A DNA stretch of 22,727 nucleotides from SZUA-186 sp039714155. Its GTDB lineage: Bacteria > Pseudomonadota > Gammaproteobacteria > UBA9214. A program made the translations under genes and the position numbers. Positions 6,724-16,534 of the stretch are shown in pieces. The notes below the pieces were generated by a model, which did no database searches, was not told the DNA's origin, and saw nothing but the letters and a program-made list of their open reading frames with translations. The stretch lies in NCBI GenBank assembly GCA_039714155.1, contig JBDLJX010000044.1, positions 1 to 22,727 on the forward strand, in the 5' to 3' direction. Positions within the stretch are counted from its first letter, which is position 1. Every line of letters starts with the position of its first letter.

Positions 6724-8969
6724 CAGTCTTGCCTCGCATAGGCCGGTTGGTGTTGCCGCCGGCGATGGCTTATCACCGCCGGCACAATCAACAACAGCAG
6801 CACAACCATGAGTACCAGCAACGGCCAGAGCACCGGCTGGTTCCATGCCGTCTGCAGTTTCACACGCATTTCAGGCTCGATGCGCTTGTACTTGAGGGTG
6901 TTATTGGCCATCAGGTTGGGCTTGCTGTTTTTATACCAGGTATGTTGCAGGCTGAACTGCTTGGGGTGGAAGCCCCACAGCCAGGGGGAATCACGCCGTG
7001 CAATCACCATCATTTCATCGATCAGTTGCTGGCGTTCCTCTGTGTTGTCCATGTTTTTCATTTTCTCGAACAACCGGTCGAATTCCGCATTACGGTAGTT
7101 CGAGGCATTCTCGCCATTATGCTCGACCTTGCTGTTCGGTCCATACAGCAGGAACAGAAAGTTTTCCGGATCCGGGTAGTCCGCATTCCAGCCCCACTGG
7201 TAGATCTGCGACGTGCCCTTGAGCATCTTGTCCTGGAAGCGGTTGTAATCGGTACCGCGTACTACCAGCTGAATGTTTAACTTGTCGAACTGCTTGCGCA
7301 GCCAGTCGAGTCGCGCCTTGTCATCGGGCCCGGTGGCGGTGGTATCGAAATACAGTACCAGTGGCTTGCCCGTGTTGATGTGCCGGCCCTCCGGGTAACC
7401 GGCCTCGGCCAGCAGGCGGCGGGCTTCCTCGATGGGTTTTCGTTGCGGGCCCTGCGGGGTATTGTCGTATACATAGGTGTTGATTGCCGCCGTACCCGTG
7501 CTGAAGCCGAACATGCCTGGTGGAATTACGCCTTGTGCGGGAATACCCCGGCCGTTGAGAAATATCGACACGTATTCCTCGAAGTCGACCGCAATGGCGA
7601 TGGCCTGGCGCAATGTGCGCGCCGATGCAGTGTCTCCACCAACGACCGGATCCAGCCAGTTGAAACCGGTGTAGTAGATCGATGTCGATACCGAGGTCGA
7701 CAGGCTGATGCCTTTGTCCTGCATTTCCCTGGTCAGGCTGACTTCACCGCCGGCGCCGATACTGATTGCCTGGTCGAAGCTGTCGGAATTGATGCCGGAG
7801 GTGTCGTAGTATCCCTGCAGAAACTTGTTCCAGTACGGGATATCCTCTTTTTCGAGACTGAACACGACCTTGTCGATAAACGGCAGCGGTTTGCCGGCAT
7901 CATCCAGCAGGCCGGCCCCGGCATCACCGGGCATACCGGTTTCCGGGTAACTCTCGCCGTGGAAGTTCGGGTTCCGGGCCAGCACCATCTGGCGATTCGG
8001 GTTGTTGACCGTAAGCATGTACGGGCCGGTGCCGACCGGGTACCAGTCGAGCGTGATATTGCGTTGCTTCATGCCGGACTGGGAGTAAAAGTGGTCCGCT
8101 TCCGGTGGTACCGGCGCAAAGAATGGCATCGCCAGCCAGTACAGCAACTGCGGGTACTTGCCGTGGATAGTGATCCGGTAACGATAACGGTCGATCACCC
8201 CGGCGCCGTCCAGTGGATAGTTGGCAAGATCCAGATAAACCCCCTCCTCACGGCCTGCAGCGCTTTCCTCCCAGGCCTGTTCCAGCAGGACGGCATAATC
8301 TTCAAGCCCAACGATATATTCACTCATGAGACCGAAGATGGGCGAATGCAGACGCGGGTGCGCAAGCCGCTTGATCTGGTAGACATAATCGGCGGCGACC
8401 AGCTCGCGGCTGCCGGTGTAGTCGAAATCACCAAGGGCGTGGACATCAGTGAGGTCGGCAGCTGTCAGTGTGTGATAGCGAAGTTCAGCGTTTTCGTCCC
8501 GGGCAAAGGCCGGGTGTGGCTGGTAGCGGATACCGGGCTGGATTTCGATTTCGTAGACGCTGTAGGTGATTTCCTCCGGCGGCGTATCGTCCGGCAGCCG
8601 GTTGCCATCAGCGTCGAGATAATACGGCACCGGGACCTGTGTGGCGGATAGCGGAATCAGTGTGTAGGGACGCTTCAGGTAGTGGTACTGCAACGGCGGT
8701 TCGTAGATCTGGCCGGTGAAGGTGACCTCGTTGGAACTGTAGGACTGGGCCGGATCGAGGTGGTTGGGCCGGGCCGAGAAGGATGAATAGAGGATGTTGC
8801 TTTCCGCTTCGCTGGCCGGATAAGGACGGTTCCAGGGGCCGTCGCTGCAGGCAGTCAGCAGCAATGACAGTAGCGCCAGTCCTGCCGGGGAGCATTTGTG
8901 GATGCCGGCTAAGCACAGCCCGGCCAGCCGACTGAGAGGGGGTCCTGAATAGAGTGCAGGTGCATGCAT
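6723..8969 (-). CDS. Peptide ABC transporter substrate-binding lipoprotein with C-terminal membrane segment
   Basis: First gene of the transporter operon; 748 residues, family 5 (SBP_bac_5) extracellular binding protein. A hydrophobic signal ends in the lipobox LLTAC, making C41 the lipidated residue. The body carries family features such as NHLDPAQSYSS-like text near 63-75 and WYPVGTGPYML with LARNPNF. Near the C-terminus WPLLVLMVVLLLLIVPAVI followed by SHRRR forms a clear transmembrane helix with positive residues after it, so the mature protein may be anchored at both ends. The only ATG is at 8969, with no ribosome-binding site before it and a good promoter ending nine bases upstream, so the exact start is uncertain. 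The operon layout, and neighbouring fabI and ppiD, recall the Pseudomonas Npp (Yej-like) importer of peptides and peptidyl-nucleoside antibiotics; the real substrate is unknown. Confidence 0.88.
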   Translation of the reverse strand: MHAPALYSGPPLSRLAGLCLAGIHKCSPAGLALLSLLLTACSDGPWNRPYPASEAESNILYSSFSARPNHLDPAQSYSSNEVTFTGQIYEPPLQYHYLKRPYTLIPLSATQVPVPYYLDADGNRLPDDTPPEEITYSVYEIEIQPGIRYQPHPAFARDENAELRYHTLTAADLTDVHALGDFDYTGSRELVAADYVYQIKRLAHPRLHSPIFGLMSEYIVGLEDYAVLLEQAWEESAAGREEGVYLDLANYPLDGAGVIDRYRYRITIHGKYPQLLYWLAMPFFAPVPPEADHFYSQSGMKQRNITLDWYPVGTGPYMLTVNNPNRQMVLARNPNFHGESYPETGMPGDAGAGLLDDAGKPLPFIDKVVFSLEKEDIPYWNKFLQGYYDTSGINSDSFDQAISIGAGGEVSLTREMQDKGISLSTSVSTSIYYTGFNWLDPVVGGDTASARTLRQAIAIAVDFEEYVSIFLNGRGIPAQGVIPPGMFGFSTGTAAINTYVYDNTPQGPQRKPIEEARRLLAEAGYPEGRHINTGKPLVLYFDTTATGPDDKARLDWLRKQFDKLNIQLVVRGTDYNRFQDKMLKGTSQIYQWGWNADYPDPENFLFLLYGPNSKVEHNGENASNYRNAEFDRLFEKMKNMDNTEERQQLIDEMMVIARRDSPWLWGFHPKQFSLQHTWYKNSKPNLMANNTLKYKRIEPEMRVKLQTAWNQPVLWPLLVLMVVLLLLIVPAVISHRRRQHQPAYARQD

Positions 8970-8977
8970 GACGAGGC

Positions 8978-9006
8978 ATTATAGCCACGCAGCGGGCTGG
9001 TTTCAT
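8978..9006 (-). promoter_or_regulatory. Sigma-70-type promoter for the peptide transporter operon
   Basis: On the minus strand, TATAAT (8983-8978) matches the -10 consensus at all six positions. ATGAAA (9006-9001) matches four of six at -35, with an ideal 17-base spacer. Transcription would start at about 8969-8972, at or within three bases of the binding-protein ATG. This implies a leaderless mRNA or a different start codon. It lies in the short divergent region shared with fabI. Confidence 0.6.
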
Positions 9007-9088
9007 GCAGGAAATCAGAGGCTCTGCCCTTCCCGTGAGGGGCGTTTTTCGGTACCTTAGCCGGTCTTTGATAATACGGGGAATCACT

Positions 9089-9874
9089 ATGGGATTTCTG
9101 AGCGGAAAGCGTGCACTGATTGCCGGACTGGCCAGTACCCGGTCCATTGCCTGGGGGATTGCCGGGGCCATGCACCGCGAAGGCGCCGAACTGGCATTCA
9201 CCTACCCGAATGACAAGCTTGGTGAGCGGGTCAGCAAGCTTGCGGCGAAGTGCGATTCAACGCTCACCCTGCCCTGCGATGTCAGCAGCGATGAACAAAT
9301 CGAGGCGCTATTCACCGATCTTGGCAAGCACTGGGACGGACTCGATATCATTGTCCACTCAATCGCCTTTGCGCCGGCCGATCAACTGGCCGGTGATTAC
9401 CTCGACTGCGTCAACCGTGAGGGTTTCCGGATTGCGCATGACATCAGCTCATACAGCTTCGCCGCCATGGCCAAGGCCGGCCGCAGCCTGATGCAGGGCC
9501 GTAACGGCGCCCTGCTGACCCTGAGTTACCTTGGCGCGGTGCAGACCATTCCCAACTACAACGTCATGGGTATCGCCAAGGCCAGCCTGGAAGCCAATGT
9601 TCGCTACCTGGCGCAGAGTCTTGGCCCCGAGGGAATCCGTGTCAACGGTATTTCTGCAGGACCTATCAGGACACTGGCCGCAGCCGGGATCAGCAATTTC
9701 CGCAAGATGCTCGATGCCTTTGCGCGTACTGCACCGTTGCGTCGTAATGTAACAATCGAGGACGTGGGTAATACCGCGGCCTTCCTGTGTTCGGATCTGG
9801 CTGCCGGAATTACCGGTGAGATTACCTATGTCGATGCTGGCTACAGCACGGTCGGGATGGCGCCGCTGGAGTAG
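9089..9874 (+). CDS. fabI: Enoyl-[acyl-carrier-protein] reductase (NADH), FabI
   Basis: This 261-residue cytoplasmic short-chain reductase catalyses the last step of each fatty-acid elongation cycle, reducing trans-2-enoyl-ACP. It aligns throughout with E. coli FabI as I recall it (262 residues). The dinucleotide loop is GLASTRSIAWGIA (13-25). The active site is Y147 in SYLG, Y157 in NYNVMG and K164, giving the FabI Y-x6-K spacing. Position 93, a glycine in E. coli FabI that is known for triclosan-resistance changes, is alanine here (SIAFAP). The start at 9089 was preferred over 9005 because it gives the exact family N-terminus MGFLSGKRAL and has GGGGA six bases upstream. It is the only plus-strand gene in the core block, divergent from the transporter operon and convergent with the symporter gene. 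Confidence 0.97.
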   Translation: MGFLSGKRALIAGLASTRSIAWGIAGAMHREGAELAFTYPNDKLGERVSKLAAKCDSTLTLPCDVSSDEQIEALFTDLGKHWDGLDIIVHSIAFAPADQLAGDYLDCVNREGFRIAHDISSYSFAAMAKAGRSLMQGRNGALLTLSYLGAVQTIPNYNVMGIAKASLEANVRYLAQSLGPEGIRVNGISAGPIRTLAAAGISNFRKMLDAFARTAPLRRNVTIEDVGNTAAFLCSDLAAGITGEITYVDAGYSTVGMAPLE

Positions 9875-9876
9875 GA

Positions 9877-9891
9877 CCCGCGCCCCGCGGG
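9877..9891. terminator. Short GC hairpin between convergent fabI and symporter genes
   Basis: CCCGC (9877-9881) pairs with GCGGG (9887-9891) around a five-base loop, inside the 29-base gap between two convergent stop codons. A T-rich tail is absent on both strands, so a terminator role rests mainly on position. Confidence 0.3.
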
Positions 9892-9903
9892 GAATTCCAG
9901 GTA

Positions 9904-11172
9904 CTACAGAGGTGTTTTCTCCAGAATCCCCTGTTCACCCTCCAGCCGGCCGATGATAACCGCGCCGCAGGAATCACTAAAGATGTTCACACTGGTGCGG
10001 CACATGTCGAGCACCCGGTCGACAGCCAGTATCAGTCCTACTGCTTCCAGCGGCAGGCCGATGGCGCCCAGAATAATGGTAATGGCCACCAGGCTGGCGG
10101 CCGGGATGCCGGCAACACCGATTGAAGTCAGCAAGGCGACCATGACCACGGTGAACTGTTCGGCGAAGCCGAGTTGCAGTCCGAATGCCTGGGCGATGAA
10201 CATGGCGGCAACACATTCATACAGGGCGGTACCATCCATATTAATGGTTGCGCCAAGCGGCAGTACAAAACTGGTGGTGTGATTGGAAACACCGGCATTG
10301 CGGGTCACGCAATCCATGGTGATCGGCAGCGTTGCCGACGAGGATGCCGTCGAGAACGATGTCAGCAGTGCCGGCGCCATGGCAGGGTATAGCCGTAGCG
10401 GATTGACCCGCCCGATGATACTCAGCAACAACGGCAGGACCACCAGAAAATGGATGGCAAGTGCGGCCAATACCGTCAGGAAGAACACCAGCAATGGTTC
10501 GAATGCGGCAAAACCGGTGGAGGCAACAACCTTTGCCACCAGTGCAAAGACACCAATGGGTGCAAACAACATGACCCACTCTGTAATTTTCAACATGACA
10601 TCAAAGACGCCCTGCCAGAAATCCTTCATTACCTGTTTGGGCCTGCCTTCTATGCGGGTCATGAAGTAACCGAACAGCAGAGCAAAGAAAATCAGGCCCA
10701 GCATCTGGCCGTTTGCTGCTGCTGCAACGATATTGCTTGGTACCATGCGCAGGAAGACTTCAACCACGTCACTGATGCCGCGTCCTTCGACACGCTCGGC
10801 AACCGTATCTACATCCTCTGATATTGGCAGGATATCCCTTGCCGGCTCACCATCAATAATGCCTGGTTCGATTGTATTGACCAGCAACAATCCGAGCAGG
10901 ATGGCAAACAGGCTGGTCGTCATGTAGTACAGCAGGGTCTTGCCACCCAGTCTGCCCATGGCGCCACTTTCTCCGACACCGGCCATGCCGGTAATGATCG
11001 ACGACAGGATCAGCGGCACGATCAGCATTTTCAGGGCATTCAGAAATAACGTGCCGAAAAAGGCGTAGATATCGTAGAAACGCAGCCCGAACAGGCTGCC
11101 ATCAGTCCCGGTCAACTGGCCGGCAACTATAGCCAGTACCAGGGCCAGCAGGATTTGCCAATGCAGTTTCAA
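9904..11172 (-). CDS. Dicarboxylate/amino acid:cation symporter (GltP/DctA, SLC1 family)
   Basis: An inner-membrane secondary transporter of 422 residues, expected to bring in glutamate, aspartate or C4-dicarboxylates with protons or sodium. Family landmarks are in order: serine-rich SFSTASSSATLP (272-283), NMDGTALYE (311-319), GVAGIPAAS (352-360) and the substrate segment DRVLDMCRTSVNIFSD (385-400). R392 occupies the place of the arginine that binds the acidic side chain in GltPh, with D389 and N396 also kept, favouring an acidic substrate. The start codon is TTG at 11172: a stop codon lies six bases upstream in frame, no ATG occurs before residue 49, and the N-terminus MKLHWQILLALVL is typical. 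GGGA lies about ten bases before it. It starts 45 bases after the ppiD stop on the same strand and may be read through from ppiD. Confidence 0.93.
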   Translation of the reverse strand: MKLHWQILLALVLAIVAGQLTGTDGSLFGLRFYDIYAFFGTLFLNALKMLIVPLILSSIITGMAGVGESGAMGRLGGKTLLYYMTTSLFAILLGLLLVNTIEPGIIDGEPARDILPISEDVDTVAERVEGRGISDVVEVFLRMVPSNIVAAAANGQMLGLIFFALLFGYFMTRIEGRPKQVMKDFWQGVFDVMLKITEWVMLFAPIGVFALVAKVVASTGFAAFEPLLVFFLTVLAALAIHFLVVLPLLLSIIGRVNPLRLYPAMAPALLTSFSTASSSATLPITMDCVTRNAGVSNHTTSFVLPLGATINMDGTALYECVAAMFIAQAFGLQLGFAEQFTVVMVALLTSIGVAGIPAASLVAITIILGAIGLPLEAVGLILAVDRVLDMCRTSVNIFSDSCGAVIIGRLEGEQGILEKTPL

Positions 11173-11217
11173 GGTGGCTTATTCCCGGTTGAACTACCGG
11201 ATTTACTGTCCCGGACG

Positions 11218-13128
11218 TCAGTTCGTCTGTTCGGGAATAATAATGGTGGCTTTTGCCCTGAGGTTGTCGACCACCGCTGCTGTTTCAGATACGCCCTGTA
11301 TACGCGCAAGTTCCTGTCGAAAGCGGCTCCGTTCCGCATCGGTCAGTTCTGCAGTATCACCCTGTTGTACCTCGAGCAGTGATAGCAGAACGTAATCGCC
11401 GGATGGCTGGGTGACCCCCGTGGTCGTGACAGCATTCTCTGCCGGCGCCGGCATCAGGAATGCCTGGCGTACAAGCAGGCGGTCAGGTGTCGGCGACTGG
11501 CGCTGTATCAACCCCGAATCGGCCACTTCCAGTTCCTCACTGCCGGCAATATCTGCCAGGCTCTTGCCGGTACGGAGTTCTGCCAGCAACGCATCGCCAT
11601 GCGCGCGGACAAGTTCGCGTGTCTTGCTATCGAGTAAACGTTGTGAAACTTCCTCCCTGACTTCATCCAGAGGGCGCGTTGCTGCCGGTTCGTACTCCAT
11701 ATTGCGGATGACGATAAAATGCTCCTCGGAGATTTCGATCGGTTCGCTGTTGGTACCACCTTGCAGAACATCGTCCTGGAATGCCATGGCGACAACGCCA
11801 GGGTATTCACCGATACCAGTACCACCGGCAGCGGTTATCCAGTCGCTGCTCTGCACCTCGAGTCCCAGGGCATCGGCAGCACCCTGCAGGGAATCCGGTT
11901 GTTCAAAGACGAGATTGGCGAGCGTTTCCGACAGCTCATAGAACTGCTCGCTGCGTTGCTCTGCCAGATAATCCGCAACCAGTTCTGCGCGTACCTCTTC
12001 GAATGGTTTCACGACTTCCGGGTGAATATCCGTCACTTCGATAATATGGAAACCGAACGGCGAACGTACGATGTCACTGCGCGCGCCTTTCTCCAGCGCA
12101 AAGGTGGCCTGCTCGAACTCGGCAGCCATCAGACCCTTGCCAAAGAAACCCAGGTCACCGCCATTGGCAGCAGAGCCTGGATCATCGGATTCCGCTTTAG
12201 CCAGTTCCTCGAAGGATTCGCCATCGTCCAGTCGCTTGAGCAGTGCTGCAGCTTTTTCCCGCGCACTGGCAATGGCAGCCTCATCATCATCCGGTAAACT
12301 TCTTACCAGGATATGGCGGGCCTTGCGTTCTTCCGGCGTGATGTAGCGTTCAGCCTGTTCATCATAGAGTTGACGCAGCGAGTCCTCATCGATCTCATCG
12401 AGCACCTCGATATTCTCTGCCTTTAACTCGAGGTACTGGACGCGAATTCTCTCGGGCGTCATGAATTGCGAGCTGTTGTTTTCGTAATAGGCATTGATAT
12501 CCTCATCACTGATTTCGACCTTGTCGGTGAATCGGTCCAGCGGGATGGTGATATAACTGAAGCGGCGTTGCTGGGCTTGCAAACGATAGGCGGTATCTGT
12601 GCCGGCCGTGGTCATTGCGGCTGTTTGCGAAATGCCGTTAATGATCTGCCGTATCATCATCTCGCGTGACAGGCGCCATTCAAATTCGGCAGGGCTCATG
12701 CCCTGCAGGCGCAATACGCGTTCGTAGCGTTTTTTTGAAAAGTTGCCATCATCGCGGAAACCGTCTATCTGGCTGATACGCGCAGCAACCAGTTGCGGAC
12801 TGATGGCAAAGCCCGCGGCTTCAGCTTCCTGCAGTAATAATTGCTCGCGAATCAATTGTTCAAGCGCATTTTTCTTCAACCTGTCTTCATCAATCAGTGC
12901 CGGATCGTAGGACTGGCCAAGACGATCCTGCAGTTGCGCGCGTAGCAGCTGGTAGCCGCGCTGTTGCTCGGAGAGCGATATATTCACGTCATTCACCGAA
13001 GCGGCAAACACGCGGGAATCAGTCTGGAAGTACCAGTTCAGTCCGAAAAAACTGAATGCAATAGCAAGAATACCCAGCAGCACCCAGCCAACCAGGCCCA
13101 TTACACGTTCACGAATCGCGAGTAACAT
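11218..13128 (-). CDS. ppiD: Peptidyl-prolyl cis-trans isomerase D (periplasmic folding factor)
   Basis: 636 residues, close to PpiD of E. coli (623). A short cytoplasmic N-terminus precedes one membrane anchor (about 11-33), and the rest should be periplasmic, near the Sec translocon, where PpiD helps newly exported proteins fold. A SurA-like N-terminal chaperone region spans about 40-225. The parvulin domain lies at about 268-367, with RKARHILV, SDDPGSAANGGDLGFFGKG and SPFGFHIIEV as the hallmark segments. A second isomerase-like but degenerate region follows to the C-terminus. The gene lies after hupB and two tRNAs, as in other gammaproteobacteria, but a terminator separates them. The ribosome-binding site is weak (AGAGA). 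Confidence 0.95.
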   Translation of the reverse strand: MLLAIRERVMGLVGWVLLGILAIAFSFFGLNWYFQTDSRVFAASVNDVNISLSEQQRGYQLLRAQLQDRLGQSYDPALIDEDRLKKNALEQLIREQLLLQEAEAAGFAISPQLVAARISQIDGFRDDGNFSKKRYERVLRLQGMSPAEFEWRLSREMMIRQIINGISQTAAMTTAGTDTAYRLQAQQRRFSYITIPLDRFTDKVEISDEDINAYYENNSSQFMTPERIRVQYLELKAENIEVLDEIDEDSLRQLYDEQAERYITPEERKARHILVRSLPDDDEAAIASAREKAAALLKRLDDGESFEELAKAESDDPGSAANGGDLGFFGKGLMAAEFEQATFALEKGARSDIVRSPFGFHIIEVTDIHPEVVKPFEEVRAELVADYLAEQRSEQFYELSETLANLVFEQPDSLQGAADALGLEVQSSDWITAAGGTGIGEYPGVVAMAFQDDVLQGGTNSEPIEISEEHFIVIRNMEYEPAATRPLDEVREEVSQRLLDSKTRELVRAHGDALLAELRTGKSLADIAGSEELEVADSGLIQRQSPTPDRLLVRQAFLMPAPAENAVTTTGVTQPSGDYVLLSLLEVQQGDTAELTDAERSRFRQELARIQGVSETAAVVDNLRAKATIIIPEQTN

Positions 13129-13170
13129 TGTCAGTCTCTTTGCTTAATCAGGATTGTTTTTTCAAGTTAC

Positions 13171-13203
13171 AAAAAAGAAAGGGCACCGCCAGGGCGCCCT
13201 TTC
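13171..13203 (-). terminator. Rho-independent terminator after tRNA-Asp
   Basis: On the minus strand GAAAGGGC (13203-13196) pairs with GCCCTTTC (13184-13177) and is followed directly by six T (13176-13171). It lies 11 bases beyond the CCA end of tRNA-Asp and ends the hupB-tRNA-Val-tRNA-Asp unit before ppiD. Confidence 0.9.
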
Positions 13204-13214
13204 GATTTGCCAGA

Positions 13215-13291
13215 TGGCGGAGTGGACGGGACTCGAACCCGCGACCCCCGGCGTGACAGGCCGGTATTCTAACCAGCTGAACTACCACTCC
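13215..13291 (-). tRNA. tRNA-Asp(GUC)
   Basis: A 77-base tRNA with encoded CCA. The acceptor GGAGUGG pairs fully with CCACUCC, the discriminator is G, the T arm is GCGGGTTCGAGTCCCGT and the anticodon loop CUGUCAC gives GUC. It is seven bases after tRNA-Val on the same strand. Confidence 0.98.
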
Positions 13292-13298
13292 ATTTCCA

Positions 13299-13374
13299 TG
13301 GTGGGTGCTGAGGGGATCGAACCCCCGACATTCGCCTTGTAAGGGCGACGCTCTCCCAGCTGAGCTAAGCACCC
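13299..13374 (-). tRNA. tRNA-Val(UAC)
   Basis: A 76-base tRNA with encoded CCA. The acceptor GGGUGCU pairs fully with AGCACCC, the discriminator is A, the T arm is CGGGGGTTCGATCCCCT and the anticodon loop CUUACAA gives UAC. Its 5' end lies nine bases after the hupB stop codon, with no terminator between. Confidence 0.98.
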
Positions 13375-13383
13375 GAAGGCGCG

Positions 13384-13656
13384 CTAGTTTACGGCATCCT
13401 TAAAGGCTTTGCCAGCTTTGAACCCCGGCGCCTTTGACGCCTTGATCTGGATCGTTTCACCGGTTTGCGGGTTACGGCCGGTACGCGCTGCGCGTTCCCG
13501 TACCGAGAAAGTACCAAACCCGATCAGGGTTATCTGCTCGCCCTTGCCGAGTGTGTTGATAATGGTATCCAGTACGGCATCAGTAGCACGCGTCGCATCT
13601 GCCTTGGACTGGCCGGTCGCATCGGCCACAGCATCAATTAATTCACCTTTATTCAT
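13384..13656 (-). CDS. hupB: DNA-binding protein HU-beta
   Basis: A 90-residue histone-like protein, the normal HU length, that bends and compacts DNA as a dimer. It opens MNKGELIDAVA and has the core GFGTFSVRERAARTGRNPQTGE (47-68), the flexible DNA-grasping arm with the conserved proline, followed by the conserved C-terminal KAPGFKAGKAFKDAV. It sits after lon as in Pseudomonas and E. coli, and has its own promoter (13678-13706) and a GAGGAT ribosome-binding site. Its stop codon is only nine bases from tRNA-Val, so the hupB mRNA 3' end is probably made by tRNA processing. Confidence 0.97.
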   Translation of the reverse strand: MNKGELIDAVADATGQSKADATRATDAVLDTIINTLGKGEQITLIGFGTFSVRERAARTGRNPQTGETIQIKASKAPGFKAGKAFKDAVN

Positions 13657-13677
13657 TAGGCATCCTCAATAATATTG

Positions 13678-13706
13678 TTTATATAAGCGAAAAGAAAAGT
13701 TGATAA
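13678..13706 (-). promoter_or_regulatory. Sigma-70-type promoter for hupB-tRNA-Val-tRNA-Asp
   Basis: On the minus strand TTATCA (13706-13701) and TATAAA (13683-13678) are separated by 17 bases; both are close to consensus. Predicted transcription begins near 13671, about 15 bases before the hupB ATG, leaving room for the GAGGAT ribosome-binding site. Confidence 0.55.
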
Positions 13707-13777
13707 TACTGTTCAGAGCTTCCGTTCTCTCCCCCGGGTACATCTGGAGGCGCTATTAAAGCATAGATATACAGCGT

Positions 13778-13824
13778 AAAAAAACCCGCCGGAGCCCATA
13801 ATTACGGCTTCCGGCGGGTTTTTT
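13778..13824. terminator. Rho-independent terminator after lon (symmetrical)
   Basis: A GC-rich stem pairs 13783-13796 with 13806-13820 (one bulged base) around a nine-base loop. It is flanked by seven A on the left and six T on the right, so it can end transcription in both directions. In context it terminates lon, whose stop codon is about 25 bases away, and insulates hupB. Confidence 0.9.
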
Positions 13825-13846
13825 CAGCCTGACAGCAGGAAATTGT

Positions 13847-16258
<2,412 letters not shown>

Positions 16259-16403
16259 GTCTGGTCCCTTCCATTGCTGAGTTATGTGATATCGGGATTG
16301 TTTCCGGCAGCGCCTCGTTGGTGCCTGACGCTGTCATCACAAAGCCCGAAAGCCCTGCCCGTCATTACGCCTGGAATGATTCAATTCCGGTGAACTACGA
16401 TCC

Positions 16404-16434
16404 AATATGGGGACGCGGCCCACCTTCTTCAACC
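16404..16434 (-). promoter_or_regulatory. Heat-shock (sigma-32) promoter for lon
   Basis: On the minus strand GGTTGAAG (16434-16427) is followed after 14 bases by CCCCATATT (16412-16404). The -10 part matches the sigma-32 consensus CCCCATnT completely, and the -35 part keeps the TTGAA core. It lies about 145 bases upstream of the lon start, in the 276-base gap after clpX. Heat-shock control of lon is established in E. coli. Confidence 0.75.
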
Positions 16435-16534
16435 ATTTTTTTGACAGGCATTTACTATACAGCAAGGAATATGCCAGTTAGGCCGATAACAGCAGCAAAC
16501 ATGCAAGCTGCTGGATTTGTTGACAGTTTTTGAA

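Noticed and set aside
7380..8651. Long plus-strand ORF of 423 codons
   Set aside because: It lies wholly antisense to the substrate-binding protein gene, is arginine- and valine-rich without domain features, and reflects the codon bias of the opposite strand.
9070..9075. GATAAT as the -10 box of fabI
   Set aside because: No reasonable -35 lies 16-18 bases upstream, and initiation would fall inside the ribosome-binding site.
11719..12297. Plus-strand ORF of 192 codons
   Set aside because: Antisense shadow of ppiD with no ribosome-binding site or recognisable domain.
16441..16469. Plus-strand sigma-70 promoter starting TTGACA
   Set aside because: The -35 is perfect but no acceptable -10 occurs at 16-18 bases, and no plus-strand gene follows.
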